From Notospermus geniculatus (lineage: Eukaryota; Nemertea; Pilidiophora; Heteronemertea; Lineidae): DNA of 64,000 bases. The notes below the pieces were generated by a model, which saw nothing but the letters and a program-made list of their open reading frames with translations, had not been told where the DNA came from and made no database searches. Of this stretch, positions 21,028 through 30,704 are shown piece after piece; within the stretch, counting starts at the first letter, position 1; each line of letters opens with the position of its first letter. The stretch is taken from positions 209,744 through 273,743 of the forward strand of contig NMRB01000288.1 in assembly GCA_002633025.1 (NCBI GenBank), in the 5' to 3' direction. The translations under genes were made by a program, and so were the position numbers.

Positions 21028-21246
21028 CCATGTGCTCACCTGTAAATGTACCAGAAGAGCGAACAACAAGTGTCAAGTCGATATGTTCCAGGGAAACATT
21101 ACACCAGGTTAGAACTTTCTTTCTGGTGTTCATATGATATGTGCCAAAGTACATTTTTAGCTCACCTGGTGAGTTATAGTCGTGATGTGTTGTCCGTTGT
21201 CGTAGTCCGTCAGCAGGGCACGTTTCGTAAACGACGCGACGGCTAA
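21028..21246. repeat. Dispersed repeat Q, short copy
   Basis: CATGTGCTCACCTG, then ACCAGAAGA.CGAACAACAAG and GTCAAGTC.ATATGTTCCAGG, matching 38485-38600 closely. Ends with TTTTAGCTCACCTGGTGAG. Likely part of a non-autonomous DNA transposon; the longer copy at 38472-38965 ends in ACTCACCAGGTGAAT, partly inverse to its start. Confidence 0.65.
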
Positions 21247-21263
21247 AGGCCTATGGACTGCCC

Positions 21264-21945
21264 TTCAGTATTGCTGAAAGGGTAAATGTCGTCCTGAGTA
21301 TACACAAAGATTACCCAGGATCTCAATCTTCACAAAAACAATACCCTGGGTGTACTTTCGGTAGCCGAACATCACCCAGCATCGTACTATGACACCTGGA
21401 TTCGAGATTGTCTCGCCCGTGGCCACGTGACCGCCTGAAGATTGTCATGAACATATACACGCTTCCTATAAAACAACAGGAAGTGACGTAAATGGAGGAG
21501 TACATGGAGGAGGCTGCCATGACAACCATGCAAACATTTCACTGTTGCGTGTTGGCCGCCGCAGTCCCGATTCGATTTGGACATGTGCTGGACGCCGTTT
21601 TGGTAGGTTTTTATTCCAGTGTTCACGTTATGGTTGTCAACAAGTTATCATTATCAACATGTAAGATGATAAGGACTTTTCAGTGACACTTAATTGAGTG
21701 TGTTGTTACATTTCTTTGATGAATAAAGAGCTAATTCGTCAATCATGCAATTCATCATGCAATTCGCGAGAACACAAGATTCCGTGGGATTTCTAAATAG
21801 GACTCGTTCCTAGGCACAGATTGCGGAAGCTGGGTGATGTTCGGCTACCGAAACTACACCCAGGGTATTGTTTTAGTGAAGACTGAGATCCTGGGTAATC
21901 TTTGTGTATACCCAGGACGACATTTACCCTTTCAGCTTCAGTATT
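21264..21945. mobile_element. Mutator-like element with 9-bp duplication and extra internal DNA
   Basis: The element proper is 21273-21936, flanked by TTCAGTATT at 21264-21272 and 21937-21945. Long terminal inverted repeats (GCTGAAAGGGTAAATGTCGT outermost, >100 bp with words such as ATTACCCAGGATCTCA and CGAACATCACCCAGC) and a 9-bp duplication are the Mutator signature. A shorter copy is at 55001-55384. This copy has ~270 bp of additional DNA in the middle (about 21450-21770), with an ATG-started 64-codon frame (21492-21686) and AATAAA at ~21721. Confidence 0.88.
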
Positions 21946-21956
21946 GCAATATTCAG

Positions 21957-22090
21957 TATTGTAAGATATCCAAAATAAAGCACAAAGAACGACACGTAAA
22001 ATGATATAATACGTAAAGTCGTCTCTGAATTTCGCAAATTTTCGACCCCAACAGGGGCCTTCCTCGGGCACTTTCTTACTACGACTCGAG
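21957..22090 (-). mobile_element. Hammerhead-motif retroelement, copy 3
   Basis: On the minus strand: CCGAGGA (box damaged), GCCCCTGTTGGGG hairpin, TCGAAAATTTGCGAAATTC, and the tail ending TTCTTTGTGCTTTATTTTGG. Its tail is nearly the same as copy 2. No flanking direct repeat found. It starts 12 bp after the Mutator-like element's target duplication. Confidence 0.7.
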
Positions 22091-22186
22091 ATAGTCCTAA
22101 CGGCTTTCTCGTCTACAACTCGAGCTCGCATCGCAAAGATTGTGAGGTCATGAATTTATTTTTGAGTTTATTATGTATCCTGTTTA

Positions 22187-22207
22187 TTTGCGGTTTTAAC
22201 CGCCCAT
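22187..22207. mobile_element. Lone right terminus of the minisatellite-bearing element
   Basis: TTTATTTGCGGTTTTAACCGCCCATA, the family's end, with CTCGAG-containing remnants of units at 22085-22125 upstream (GACTCGAGATAG, CAACTCGAGC). The left end was not found. Confidence 0.6.
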
Positions 22208-22545
22208 ACAAATGTTACTTAAGACTGGGAATCGTTCCTCCGATGCCAGAGGCTATACAACATCCCGGACTACCATCAGCTGATTGATAAATCCGATGAA
22301 TAGCCACAGGATTCAGTGTCATTTAGCTTGGTCACTGGCAGGTGATATAACCCGAGGAGATTAGCCACGGTACCTTTACAAACCAGACGAGATGTGTTTC
22401 GTCTTTCGACGCGGCACGACAGACATGGTCAAGTGTAATACGAAACAATATACTCACCAGAAGACGAATGTAGCAGAGTTTTCGATTGCCTGCAGCAATA
22501 GACGGCTGACTGAAACGAGATAGACCCCAAAAGAAAATGAGTCAA
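22208..22545. other. No feature recognised
   Basis: Nothing supportable apart from a word (GAGATAGAC..AAAAGAAAATGAGT) shared with 23868-23920. Confidence 0.4.
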
Positions 22546-22547
22546 AG

Positions 22548-22620
22548 AGAAGGCGAGCACAAAAATCGACACACAATATATTATGATAATGTATATAAAG
22601 TCCATTTCCAGAATATTGGT
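22548..22620 (-). mobile_element. Hammerhead-motif retroelement, copy 4 (tail only)
   Basis: Minus strand: ATTCTGGAAATGGAC, ATATTGTGTGTCGATTTTTG, TGCTC. The ribozyme-like half is missing, so it is truncated at the stem III to stem I transition. Confidence 0.65.
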
Positions 22621-23390
22621 TCGCTATGGAGCCGCTTGGAGCGCCAGCTGCGGCCATATGGACCCCTATTTTCACACTACTTTTCCAAAGCATTTGTATG
22701 ACGTAATCAAGCTTTACTTCACGTTTACGGCCTTCTTTTGCGGAGTTTGAACGTCATATTGCGTCTGGTGACAGTCTACCATTAGCTGTCAACCTGATTG
22801 GTTGGGCAGTACGAACAAACGTCAGGAAAGGTACAAATTTCGGCGATTTCTAAATCTATTTTTAGACATTTTAATAGGGAGGCCAGACGGGAGTCTGGGC
22901 GGTAGATAAAATGGTGTTTAAACGTTTGTAAACTGTACTAAAAAATGTAAATACGTACATGGACAATGTTGTCAATAGCTATTGGGAGCTATTTTATGTA
23001 ATGCGCACGATTAGACACGATTTTTAAAGCAGTTACCGGTCAGGAGTTGAGAAGTCATTATCCTTGCGATTCCGTGACCTGATCGTCAATCAATACACCG
23101 CGGAGGGACTATTTCTTCACATATTAGGCCCAATATGCATGCGCGATGTAGTTCGTAATGTACCGGTACTTTATATACAATCGCACTGTTTTCGTCAGTC
23201 TTTGATACAAAAAAATGTTTCTTATTTTGATACATTTTATTTTGATACATTTATCTACGCTGACGGTGGACAGGTTAACGATTGTGCATCATTTGCCGAA
23301 ATTTCAACACAGGCGGAAATTTCCAGCGCCGCCTGACATATCCAAACAATACATGGATGCATGCATCAGCGCCGCACAGAGTGCTTAGTC
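22621..23390. other. No feature recognised
   Basis: No repeats or genes recognised; the plus-strand frame at 23064-23336 has no motif. Confidence 0.4.
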
Positions 23391-23391
23391 G

Positions 23392-23460
23392 CCATGGCCG
23401 AGTGGCAAAGCAGCCTGCCCATGGAGCAGAAGGTCCCGGGTTCGATACGCGGGGAGTGTA
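23392..23460 (+). mobile_element. tRNA-like SINE head, uninterrupted
   Basis: CCATGGCCGAGTGGCAAAGC (A box) and CCCGGGTTCGATACGCGG (B box) at tRNA spacing, followed by a T-rich tail. The T stem has one mismatch, the anticodon loop lacks U33 and the acceptor ends do not pair, so it is a SINE or pseudogene. Confidence 0.65.
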
Positions 23461-23689
23461 AATTTTTCTTTGGCTTGACTCATTATTTTTTTGTTTCTTC
23501 TTTTACCTTTTCTTTTTTTCATCGTGTATTTAATGATCTTTAATGCATCTATTTAATGATGGGAATGCATGTAAAACATGTCTTAGGCCTACTGTTATCA
23601 TTACAGTCATCACTTCCTCCACATCCTTAATTCCTCACTTCTCCCCAACCATGCTTATTCGACATAGCGAACCCCAGTTGCCACCAGGC

Positions 23690-23870
23690 TTGTTTGCAAA
23701 TTTTCGACCCCAACCGGGGTCTTCTTCAGGCTGGCACTTTTCCACACTAGATTTCAGAATTTTTTCCCCTGAAATCCAGTGTGGAAAAGTGCCAGCCTGA
23801 AGAAGACCCCGGTTGGGGTCGAAAATTTGCAAATATTCTGGAAATAGACTTTATATACACTATCTTATTA
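23690..23870. mobile_element. Hammerhead-motif element, copy 5, fold-back form
   Basis: Two cores face each other in inverted orientation with arms of ~68 bp. Plus strand: CTGAAGA 23797-23803, A, GACCCC 23805-23810, loop GGTT, GGGGTC 23815-23820, GAAA 23821-23824, then AATTTGCAAATATT and CTGGAAATAGAC. Minus strand core: CTGAAGA at 23723-23729 and GAAA at 23702-23705. The tail is cut short near 23865. Confidence 0.8.
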
Positions 23871-23929
23871 AAAGAAAATGAGTGTGTGAGATTGCCACGA
23901 ACGACGACAGAATCGAGATAGACACGAAA

Positions 23930-24065
23930 ACACATCCTCCAACAGCAGGGCTTTGGTCTTGTTCCTCTTTATACACTCGCACACAAAGCCCTGCTGGAAT
24001 CATCCTCCAACAGCATGGCTTTGGTCTCGTTCCTCTTCATCCACTCCCACACGAAGCCCTGCTGA
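23930..24065. repeat. Tandem hairpin repeat, CAACAGCAGGGCTTTGG / CAAAGCCCTGCTG
   Basis: Two adjacent units, each starting CATCCTCCAACAGCA and closing with GAAGCCCTGCTG-like inverse. Related single units: 24355-24425 (opposite strand) and 42010-42070. Each unit contains TCGTTCCTCTTCATCCACTC. Confidence 0.7.
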
Positions 24066-25082
24066 AATTGGGTCTCACAGCAAGGATGACGCGGTCAGAA
24101 ATCCATTGCCCAATCAGAGTGCAGCATTTTAGGGTGTGAATTCTAAATAATTATGACTTGCATAAACAATCAAAAATAATAAGAATCTGATTTATATATA
24201 CGAAGAACCACTGGGATAATATTCAGTCAATTTTGAAAAGACATGAGTGATTTGTACAAAAATTCTACGATAAAACAGGGTAAAAACCACGAAAGTACCA
24301 AAACCACGACAATAGAGGGAGTGCAACTGGAGTATGGAACAGCCGCACCAGATTCACTGGCTGTTCTATTTCAGCAGGGGTTTGTACGAGTGGATGAAGA
24401 GGAGCGAGGTAAAAACCCTGATGTGGGACGATGCCGTGCCAAAACAAAATAGAGTACTTTATTGCGACGAAAGACGCTGCCGCAGAAAATTTGATACGGT
24501 TTCAAGACTTGGCGCATGATTACTTTAGCAGCCCCCCGTGGCACGGTCCCATATCCCCCCGCCACTAGAATATGCAGATTTGGGGCAAAGGTCAACCAAT
24601 CACGTGCGGTAGCGGCAAAGCCCAGACAAGGTGAAACTAATCGAGCAGGAAAATGAATGTTATTCGGCGACTGACAAGGCTACATGGACGGCGGTGGGAC
24701 AGAAAAAATAATCTATATGTAACTTAACAATCGAGAATTTCCTGCACATTGATTATATTTGTCCCTACGGAGCGCCAACGGATATGAAGAAAGGGGTATG
24801 ATTAAGTGTTGGACCCGACGGGGCCGCGGCGGACAGCTACCGATTGATCAAGATATTAGTTCATCGCCATTTGCCTTTCGGTACACCGCCCCGAGGACAG
24901 GGCGTAATAAAACGCATCGACGATTTCGCGAAAGGGCAAACTCGCAAATCCAAAACGTCAATAATCAATCTTTGATCCCTCTTCTTGGAATTAACGTATC
25001 AATTCCTGTTGGATGAAGGCTGGTGATTTGTCAAATAATTTCGAGGGTGACATTTGCAGTGTAAACGCCTTTGTAGTGGAGC
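24066..25082. other. No feature recognised apart from a hairpin-repeat unit at 24355-24425
   Basis: Overlapping short open frames on both strands; no motif, no inverted ends. Confidence 0.45.
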
Positions 25083-25390
25083 CACGGTGGTGTAGTGGTT
25101 TGGGTCTCCGACTAGCGGTCAGAAGGTCCAAGGTGTGACAGGTGTGACAGGAATCAGCGTCCTAGGAATACAGATCCGCCAAACAATCGCCCGCTGTTGT
25201 AAGGTTATACTCGAATGGTCATGGTCTCTCTAGCCACATATTCTAATCCCTCGCTGAACAATAAGACCGGACTTAGATTCCTGGGGGACTTGGATTCCTT
25301 TCACACCTGGTTCGAATCCCACTGGGCGTGAGACTTTGGGCAAGTCTCTTTGCCTCACTGGCCTCACTCCACCCAGGTGTATAAATTTCA
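25083..25390 (+). mobile_element. tRNA-derived SINE, interrupted
   Basis: The head 25083-25131 (GTGGTGTAGTGGTTTGGGTC, CCGACTAGCGG, AGAAGGTCC) is separated by a 176-bp insertion from 25308-25390 (GGTTCGAATCCC, GAGACTTTGGGCAAGTCTCT, CTCCACCCAGGTGTATAAAT). The sister copy at 47486-47880 shows the joined T-arm sequence. The GGGCAAGTCTCT..ACCCAGGTG..AAATGG tail is of the type found in many metazoan SINEs and L2-like tails. Confidence 0.85.
25132..25307. mobile_element. GGTGTGA-family MITE in a SINE T arm
   Basis: GGTGTGACAGGAATC (with a duplicated GGTGTGACA at the very start) and the inverse GGATTCCTTTCACACC. It sits between GGTCC(AA) and (T)GGTTCGA of the SINE. Related copies: 11900-12270 and a partial one ending at 39960, both also next to a tRNA-like GRTCC. 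Confidence 0.8.
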
Positions 25391-25915
25391 CATCTCGCAT
25401 CGATCACGGCGCCTCCTAGTAATATTTTCTACGGCCACTTCCGGTTTACCTCGCTTGCAGATGTAATTCCTGGGAGCCAGGTTAATTTTTAACCTCACTT
25501 CCAGGAGTAAGGCACAAAATAGTAGTATTTTGTATGGCCACGACCGTTTTACCTCGCTTCCAGGTGTAATTCCTGGGAGCCAGGTGAGTTTTTAACCTCA
25601 CTTCCAGGAGTAAGGCAAAAGTTCCTACCTCACTTCCAGGAGTAAGGCAAAAGTTCCTAGATCGAGGTTGAAAAACACGTGTTGGTTCCCGCTGCCGCCG
25701 CCAAGGGGATATCGGCACCTCCATATCCTGGCGGCGGCTTTGGGAACCAACACGCGTACTTCATCGTAGATCCAGGAAAGTTTTGCCCGTACTCCTGGTA
25801 GTGAGGTGAAAAACTAACCTCTCTCCGGAATTACACCTGGAAGCGAGGTAAACCGGAAGTGGCCATACAAAATGCTACTAGGTGCGCTGTGGTCGATGCG
25901 AGACGTGGATCGGTA
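25388..25915. mobile_element. Large palindromic element with internal direct repeats
   Basis: Outer arms pair CATCTCGCATCGATCACGG and CCACTTCCGGTTTACCTCGC with their inverses at 25840-25915. Within the left arm, the phrase TTCCAGGAGTAAGGCA repeats four times and CCTGGGAGCCAGGT twice; the centre has a GCCGCCGCC / GGCGGCGGC inverted pair. It interrupts the end of the SINE. Confidence 0.8.
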
Positions 25916-26239
25916 CATTGACATATTAATTTATTTGCATTGTTAGGCTTGGCCACCTTCTGGCTTCTGGGTTTGACATTCACAAACACTCGACCGGAGC
26001 AAATCCTATTGAGACAAAAAATGCATTCTTTGCCAAGAATACTTAATTACTTCATCTGACATTTTTTTGTCCCATCATTGCCCGGAGAAAATCTGATAAT
26101 CTACTTTGGTTCGTGATAAATGTATTTGTAAACACCTTGGACATCTGACCACGAGGCCCAGACTTTGGAAACTTCCGATATTTACCTAATGGGAAAAGTG
26201 CTTCTGGAAACTATTTCCCTCGAGGTAATGCCCCCATCA

Positions 26240-26560
26240 CACTGAGCTACTTCTCGGTACGTTCTTCTGTTCTTGAAAATGTTGCCGAACGCTCAAACTG
26301 CGTGCGAACGGAGTGGAGGTAGTGACAACTTATAGCAGTCTCTTTACGAACTTCATGGACGGGCTCGGACGGGAAGGGTGCTCCAGCACTTCGAGAAGTT
26401 ATTTGGCCAACGTTACACGTTCGAGCCCATTTTACGATACCGGTACTTCGCTGGCAAGTGTGTTTGTGACGAAACATCATGTTGGTCAGAAAATGTTGTA
26501 AAAATGTCGACAGTTTCCACACACCTTGGAGCAATTCTCCACTGATTCTATTACACTACG
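26240..26560. mobile_element. CATCACACTGA-family transposon fragment
   Basis: CATCACACTGAGCTACTTCTC followed by TTGAAAATGTTGCCGAACG, GACGGGCTCGG and GGGTGCTCCAGCACTTCG matches 1-240 and, inverted, 31530-31745. Confidence 0.6.
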
Positions 26561-26766
26561 TGTCAGAACCAACAAAAACGAAATCATACAGAACGAAATG
26601 TCGGTGATGCCGAAGTTTTGTTTCTTCCGCCTTGCCTGTTGTCTTGATTGGTCACAGTGGTGTCGGCTACAGGCGCCAAAAACGCAGACACCGGTCGAAT
26701 AAACTCATAGCAATGCAAAAACCTCATTGTGCATATCACATAAATAAAGTAGGAATGACCAAGGCC

Positions 26767-26790
26767 CAACGGCGGCGGCGGCGGCGGAAT
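26767..26790. repeat. (CGG)n microsatellite
   Basis: Roughly seven CGG trinucleotides. Too short and isolated to call functional. Confidence 0.8.
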
Positions 26791-27133
26791 CAGTCCGGCA
26801 GCAGTACAGACAGCTGCGACAACCACCACCAAAGAGAATGCAAATGTCCATTGAACCTCGTCCCTAGGATCTAACTCGAAATTTCTTCATCTGCTTTTGC
26901 CTTGAGACGAGGTCATTTTCGGCATTCGGTCGTTAGACCCTGGATTCACTTCCAAGATTCCTGGCACCTCGTCCCCATGGCTTATTTCAACCTCGATTAC
27001 AGTAATGATTGCAAAAAATATATATTTTCATTAAGCTGTATTATGAACAGTTATGTCTGTCATCATGAAGAATAATGTTTGCTATGATATGAAAAAATAA
27101 AATAAACCATATTTTTAATCCATTCCCTGGGTA

Positions 27134-27287
27134 TGACGTCAGACCAATAGAGGAAGTGCAGCGACGATTGTGACGTCACTGCCGCGACGAGATGCCGCCA
27201 TGTTGGACGTCACGTCCAACGCATTCGTAGCTTCAAATGACGTCCAACATGGCTGACGTGCGAATTATGACGTCAATGATGACGTCA
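27134..27287. promoter_or_regulatory. Cluster of CRE-like TGACGTCA sites
   Basis: Perfect TGACGTCA at 27134-27141, 27171-27178, 27268-27275 and 27280-27287; one-mismatch sites at 27205-27212 and 27238-27245. A local inverted pair (GCCGCCATGTTGGACGT and inverse) spans 27192-27255. This could be a CREB/ATF-responsive region or simply the interior of an inverted-repeat transposon; no nearby gene supports the former. Confidence 0.45.
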
Positions 27288-27337
27288 CGTGAAGTTCCTC
27301 TATATGTACATTCAATGCATTGTACACCAAGTACACG

Positions 27338-27454
27338 AGCCAATCAAAGCCCTCTCCGAATATTTCGCGAATTTTCGACCCCGGAGACGACTTTCCGCTT
27401 TATTGTGTACTGTGTGTCGTTTTTGTGCTGTTTTTTTGATAGCCAATCAAAGCC
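27338..27454 (+). mobile_element. Hammerhead-family element, copy 6 (89 bp)
   Basis: The element proper is 27352-27440, flanked by a 14-bp direct repeat AGCCAATCAAAGCC (27338-27351, 27441-27454). Left part: the inverted head (CGCGAATTTTCGACCCC); right part: the family tail (GACGACTTTCC, TGTGTGTCGTTTTTGTGCTG). The forward ribozyme core has been lost. Confidence 0.82.
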
Positions 27455-27888
27455 GAGGTATTCGGTTCTGAAGCCAGGGCTTAACAAGCCAACGTTAAGC
27501 CCTGGGAACGAGGTTGAATGTCCATTATCTTTATTTCGTCGCATGAAGTTAGATGCCTGCTTTGAGTTGCACATGACAATATGCTTAATTTAATGTACTT
27601 TTGCGAAGAAGACAAGATTATAGAATAAAATTTCGAATAACTTGTTTGATGCGGAGGCGCGGAATTGATAAAAAAGCGTGAATGATGTCTGGGTAATCCT
27701 ATTAGTCATTTTGTTGGCATCAACGATTGTGGTAAGATAACTCAATCGGACATGATTCGCATTAAATTGGTCTTTTTCGAGATTTGGATGAAAGAATGTG
27801 ATTTTGTTGACGGTCTTGATTGCATTTTAGAGTTGTTTCAAGATGTCGTTGATCACGGCTCAATGCGAGGGGATCTAAGCAGAAATGC
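27455..27888. other. No feature recognised
   Basis: CCCTGGGAACGAGGTTG at 27498 is a word seen in other places (45538, 54340, 54614) but no element could be delimited. Confidence 0.4.
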
Positions 27889-27889
27889 C

Positions 27890-28100
27890 AACGTAACATC
27901 TGCCAGTGTTCCCCGTTTTTCAGTGTTTTCTTCTTTGTATTGGGAACATAGTGACAATGTCAATAGATAGCTCGAGAGATCATGACTGATAGGGCAGTAC
28001 AATGATGGGGAACATCCACACACAGAAATGCTGACAGATATTACACCAGTGTAATATTTTTCACTGCCCTCTCCCCGATTGACAATGCCCCCCCCCCCCA
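27890..28100. mobile_element. GGTGTAA-family MITE copy and adjoining fragment
   Basis: An inverted pair (ATCTGCCAGTGTTCCCC left; GGGGAACATCC..CTGACAGATATTACACC right, ending 28047), immediately followed by the start of another copy (GTGTAATATTTTTCACTGCC, GACAATGCCCCCC). The C13 run lies at 28087. Confidence 0.6.
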
Positions 28101-28184
28101 AAAAAAGACTGACGGATGAAGACATAGGTCACGCACCAGTAATGCATGGCCAATGCATTTACCATTAGAAATGGCGAGTTGTGC

Positions 28185-28469
28185 TCATAGATTGGTCCCA
28201 GACNCTTTATTATGAGCCACTTCGATAATGTTTCTGGACAGTCCACAGCCGCTGGTGGCATTTGCTACCTTTTTAGGCCGCCCTTTCCCTTCTTTCACTT
28301 CTCGCTTCGGCATCCTGTCTGCTGCGGTTTGCACGACCATCTCAGCGTTGACAAACTCAGCGAAGGTAGCGTACTGCGCATGCTCAGAAGCCAGGAGCGG
28401 AAATCGGAAGTTCCATTTTCGTGGGCGGTGAAAATGATCGGGTGCCAACTTTTGCTTGTTTAGGACCAC
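28185..28469 (-). CDS. Uncertain open frame, possible exon or transposon-coding remnant
   Basis: A 94-codon minus-strand frame with hydrophilic, mixed-charge composition: EHAQYATFAEFVNAEMV near residue 30 and a basic GKGRPKKV stretch near residue 63 that resembles an AT-hook-like patch. A plus-strand frame overlaps the same region, and one codon contains an N (28204). No domain is recognised and no splice context supports it. The overlapping frames make chance quite possible. Confidence 0.2.
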   Translation of the reverse strand: MVLNKQKLAPDHFHRPRKWNFRFPLLASEHAQYATFAEFVNAEMVVQTAADRMPKREVKEGKGRPKKVANATSGCGLSRNIIEVAHNKXSGTNL

Positions 28470-29298
28470 TTTAAGCGTTTGTCTTTGGTAATCTAAATCT
28501 ATCGGGTAATGTCACCCAGACGGCGACGAAGCATTAAGCAGCGCAAAAAAATCCTGGTCGGTTTGGTTGTCTACCTCTAGAATACAGATGAAGAGGGAAA
28601 AAATATTGTGACAACGCGTCATCGTACGGCGGTAAAAAAGGCCGTGAACGGGATGAGAATTGTAAACAGTCTACGCTGATGTGCCGGTGGCTACATGGCT
28701 GAAATATAGTCATCTTGTCGTGGAAAAAATAGTACAATAGAGAGGTTGCGAGTTAGGTACGGAGCGAAGCAAAACACTGCGAGAGGAGTGTATTCAATAT
28801 GTCGCTGCAAGTTAGAGAAAAAAAATCCACAAATATCCAGACAAAATGGTGATAATAGCAAATCTCAAGAAATATGTCAAATTTCGATATTTTCACCATT
28901 CTCGTGATATCCAGCATCTGAATTCAGTGAAGACCTAGAGGAGTGCATATCTAGGACTGACTTCAAATACTTTTGATATAAATTTTGGAATACAGAAGCG
29001 AAAATTTTGCCTTGAATGAAAACTTGAATTCCTTCCGTTGTAATAATTATGTCCACCACTGTATATCGTGATGTAATTTTCAAGCCCCTTGATAGACTAA
29101 TTAATGACAAGGTCTGCTTATAATTCACAGGACAGCAACAAAGAAGAATATGGATATCCACCCTTTGACATCGGACCACGACACAGTCATTTTCCAGACA
29201 ATTTATGTCAGGTCAAAGTGCCCCTTCCCCACTGCCCAATGACCCGACTCCTAACGACACATATAAGCCGAATTAGTCACATCCTGTGTGCCAATTTC
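28470..29298. other. No feature recognised
   Basis: Nothing beyond spurious open frames. Confidence 0.4.
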
Positions 29299-29299
29299 C

Positions 29300-29641
29300 T
29301 AAGGGATCATCTCAAAACTGCTTGATGCCCAGAGATAGGAAATTTGTTCATCTCTCTCTGGACCCCCTCCCCCTCTAAATGACGAAAAAATCATATGTCT
29401 GGCATCAGCACTTTTATTTCAGAATATTTTGGTGTTTCTATGGATGACCAGTAGGGTACATGATAAAACATGATAAATCTTCCTATATTGGAAGTTCTCT
29501 GGTTTCTTTCTTCTAATTTACACGTGATGCCAAAAGTTCTAAAAAAGATGAGATTTTGGTCAGGAACGTGCTGACCCCCTCTCTCCCAGACGAAAAAAAT
29601 TCGTCTCTCTGGGCATCAAGCAATTTTGAGATGATCCCTTA
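29300..29641. mobile_element. MITE, AGGGATCATCTCAAAA ends, TA-flanked
   Basis: TAAGGGATCATCTCAAAACT at the left, inverse at 29610-29641; arms include TTGATGCCCAGAGA. A related, partial copy is at 46966-47150 (GGTGTTTCTATG, AGTAGGGTACATGATAAAAC shared). A diverged 25-bp inverted pair (GACGAAAAAATC) lies subterminally. Confidence 0.85.
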
Positions 29642-29975
29642 ATGCTAATAACATCCCCCAGTCGGCATTCCATATAGTAACGTTCGTACAATTTATGGCT
29701 ACAACATATCCTTTTATGACAAGCGACGTGTTGGTTGGACAGGCTTACAGATTACCACCTTATATACTATTAGTATCCCATTCTCGATTGACACCAATTG
29801 CTTTGTGGTTGTACGTGTTGCGGTGAAGATTTCCCGTGCGGCTAGTTCCAACAAGAAATTATCCTTCGGAAGTTGCCGAGTACCGAGGTGGAAAAATCCG
29901 CCGAAGAAGCGCTTTTGAGGGCCCTGATTTCTACCAACGTCTCGAGTCATTGAAACGGAAAGATAGCCAAAGGCA

Positions 29976-30110
29976 GGTGTAATGTGTGACAGTGCCCGTT
30001 GTCTTGTTTGACGGACACCCCAAAACAGAGAGATATGTATCAGCGCCTCTGCCTTTATGTCATGTTAAGTGAGGTTGAGATCAGCGACTTATCATGGATA
30101 GTTACACTAC
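29976..30110. mobile_element. GGTGTAA-family MITE fragment plus fold-back arm
   Basis: GGTGTAATGTGTGACAGTGCCC and GACGGACACCCCAAAACAG match 47505-47600; at 30069 it runs into the arm GTGAGGTTGAGATCAGCGAC of the 13437 fold-back family. Confidence 0.65.
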
Positions 30111-30164
30111 AGGCCCAAAGCTTGGGGCCACCCACAGATTTAAAAAAAATCATTCACGTCCGTC

Positions 30165-30326
30165 ACATGGGTAGGACAGTAAGCCATGATGCTTTGTACC
30201 TTGTGCCCATGCAAGACAAGTAAAAAGACCCCCATCCAAGTGAGCAACATGAGTGGCTAGAGATGGCCTCTTCCGTACTTACAGGGCCAGTAACGCTCTG
30301 GCTTCGGCCGTGATGGAAAAATCTGA
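30165..30326 (+). repeat. Dispersed repeat P, continuous copy
   Basis: GACAGTAAGCCATGATGC, TTGTACCTTGTGCC, CCCATCCAAGTGAGCAACAT, GGCTTCGGCCGTGATGGAAA. It serves as the uninterrupted reference for the two broken copies. Confidence 0.75.
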
Positions 30327-30528
30327 AGCCCAGGCCACACTGTGGCGACTTTAGGAGGGCGAATCCCCGCGCACGTGAATGAAATGGTCCATGGACCATG
30401 TGCTCATCCCTTTGGACATAATAGTGTAATGACAGAGAGAGGCATGTACAGTACATGGTCCATGGACTATTTCATTCTAGTTCGCGGGGATTCGCCCGTC
30501 TATGTCGCCACAGTGTGAGAGGGGCTTA
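30327..30528. mobile_element. Fold-back element, ~70-bp arms
   Basis: Outer AAGCCCAGGCCACACTGTGG paired with CCACAGTGTGAGAGGGGCTT; inner GGGCGAATCCCCGCG and ATGGTCCATGGACCATGT are also inverted. The ATGGTCCATGGACCATGTGC word starts repeat Q at 38472. Confidence 0.82.
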
Positions 30529-30704
30529 ATACAAAAACATCGCCATCAGGATCGGGGGAACGTTGATTCTGAGGTTGCCTGTTTGGCTTGGAATTTTTTT
30601 TGGACACTGTATGTACGTATAACTCAAAATAAGTGGATGAACAAGTTCTAAATCATGGACTAATGTAATTTGCCCACGCAACCTCGTGTCCAATTGGTTC
30701 ATAA

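Noticed and set aside
23392-23460. Functional tRNA gene
   Set aside because: A and B boxes are good, but the acceptor stem does not pair, the anticodon loop lacks U33 and the T stem has a mismatch.
23700-23725. Bacterial-type terminator (GACCCCAACCGGGGTC hairpin next to T run)
   Set aside because: The hairpin is dispersed in an animal repeat family and fits stem II of a hammerhead-like motif better.
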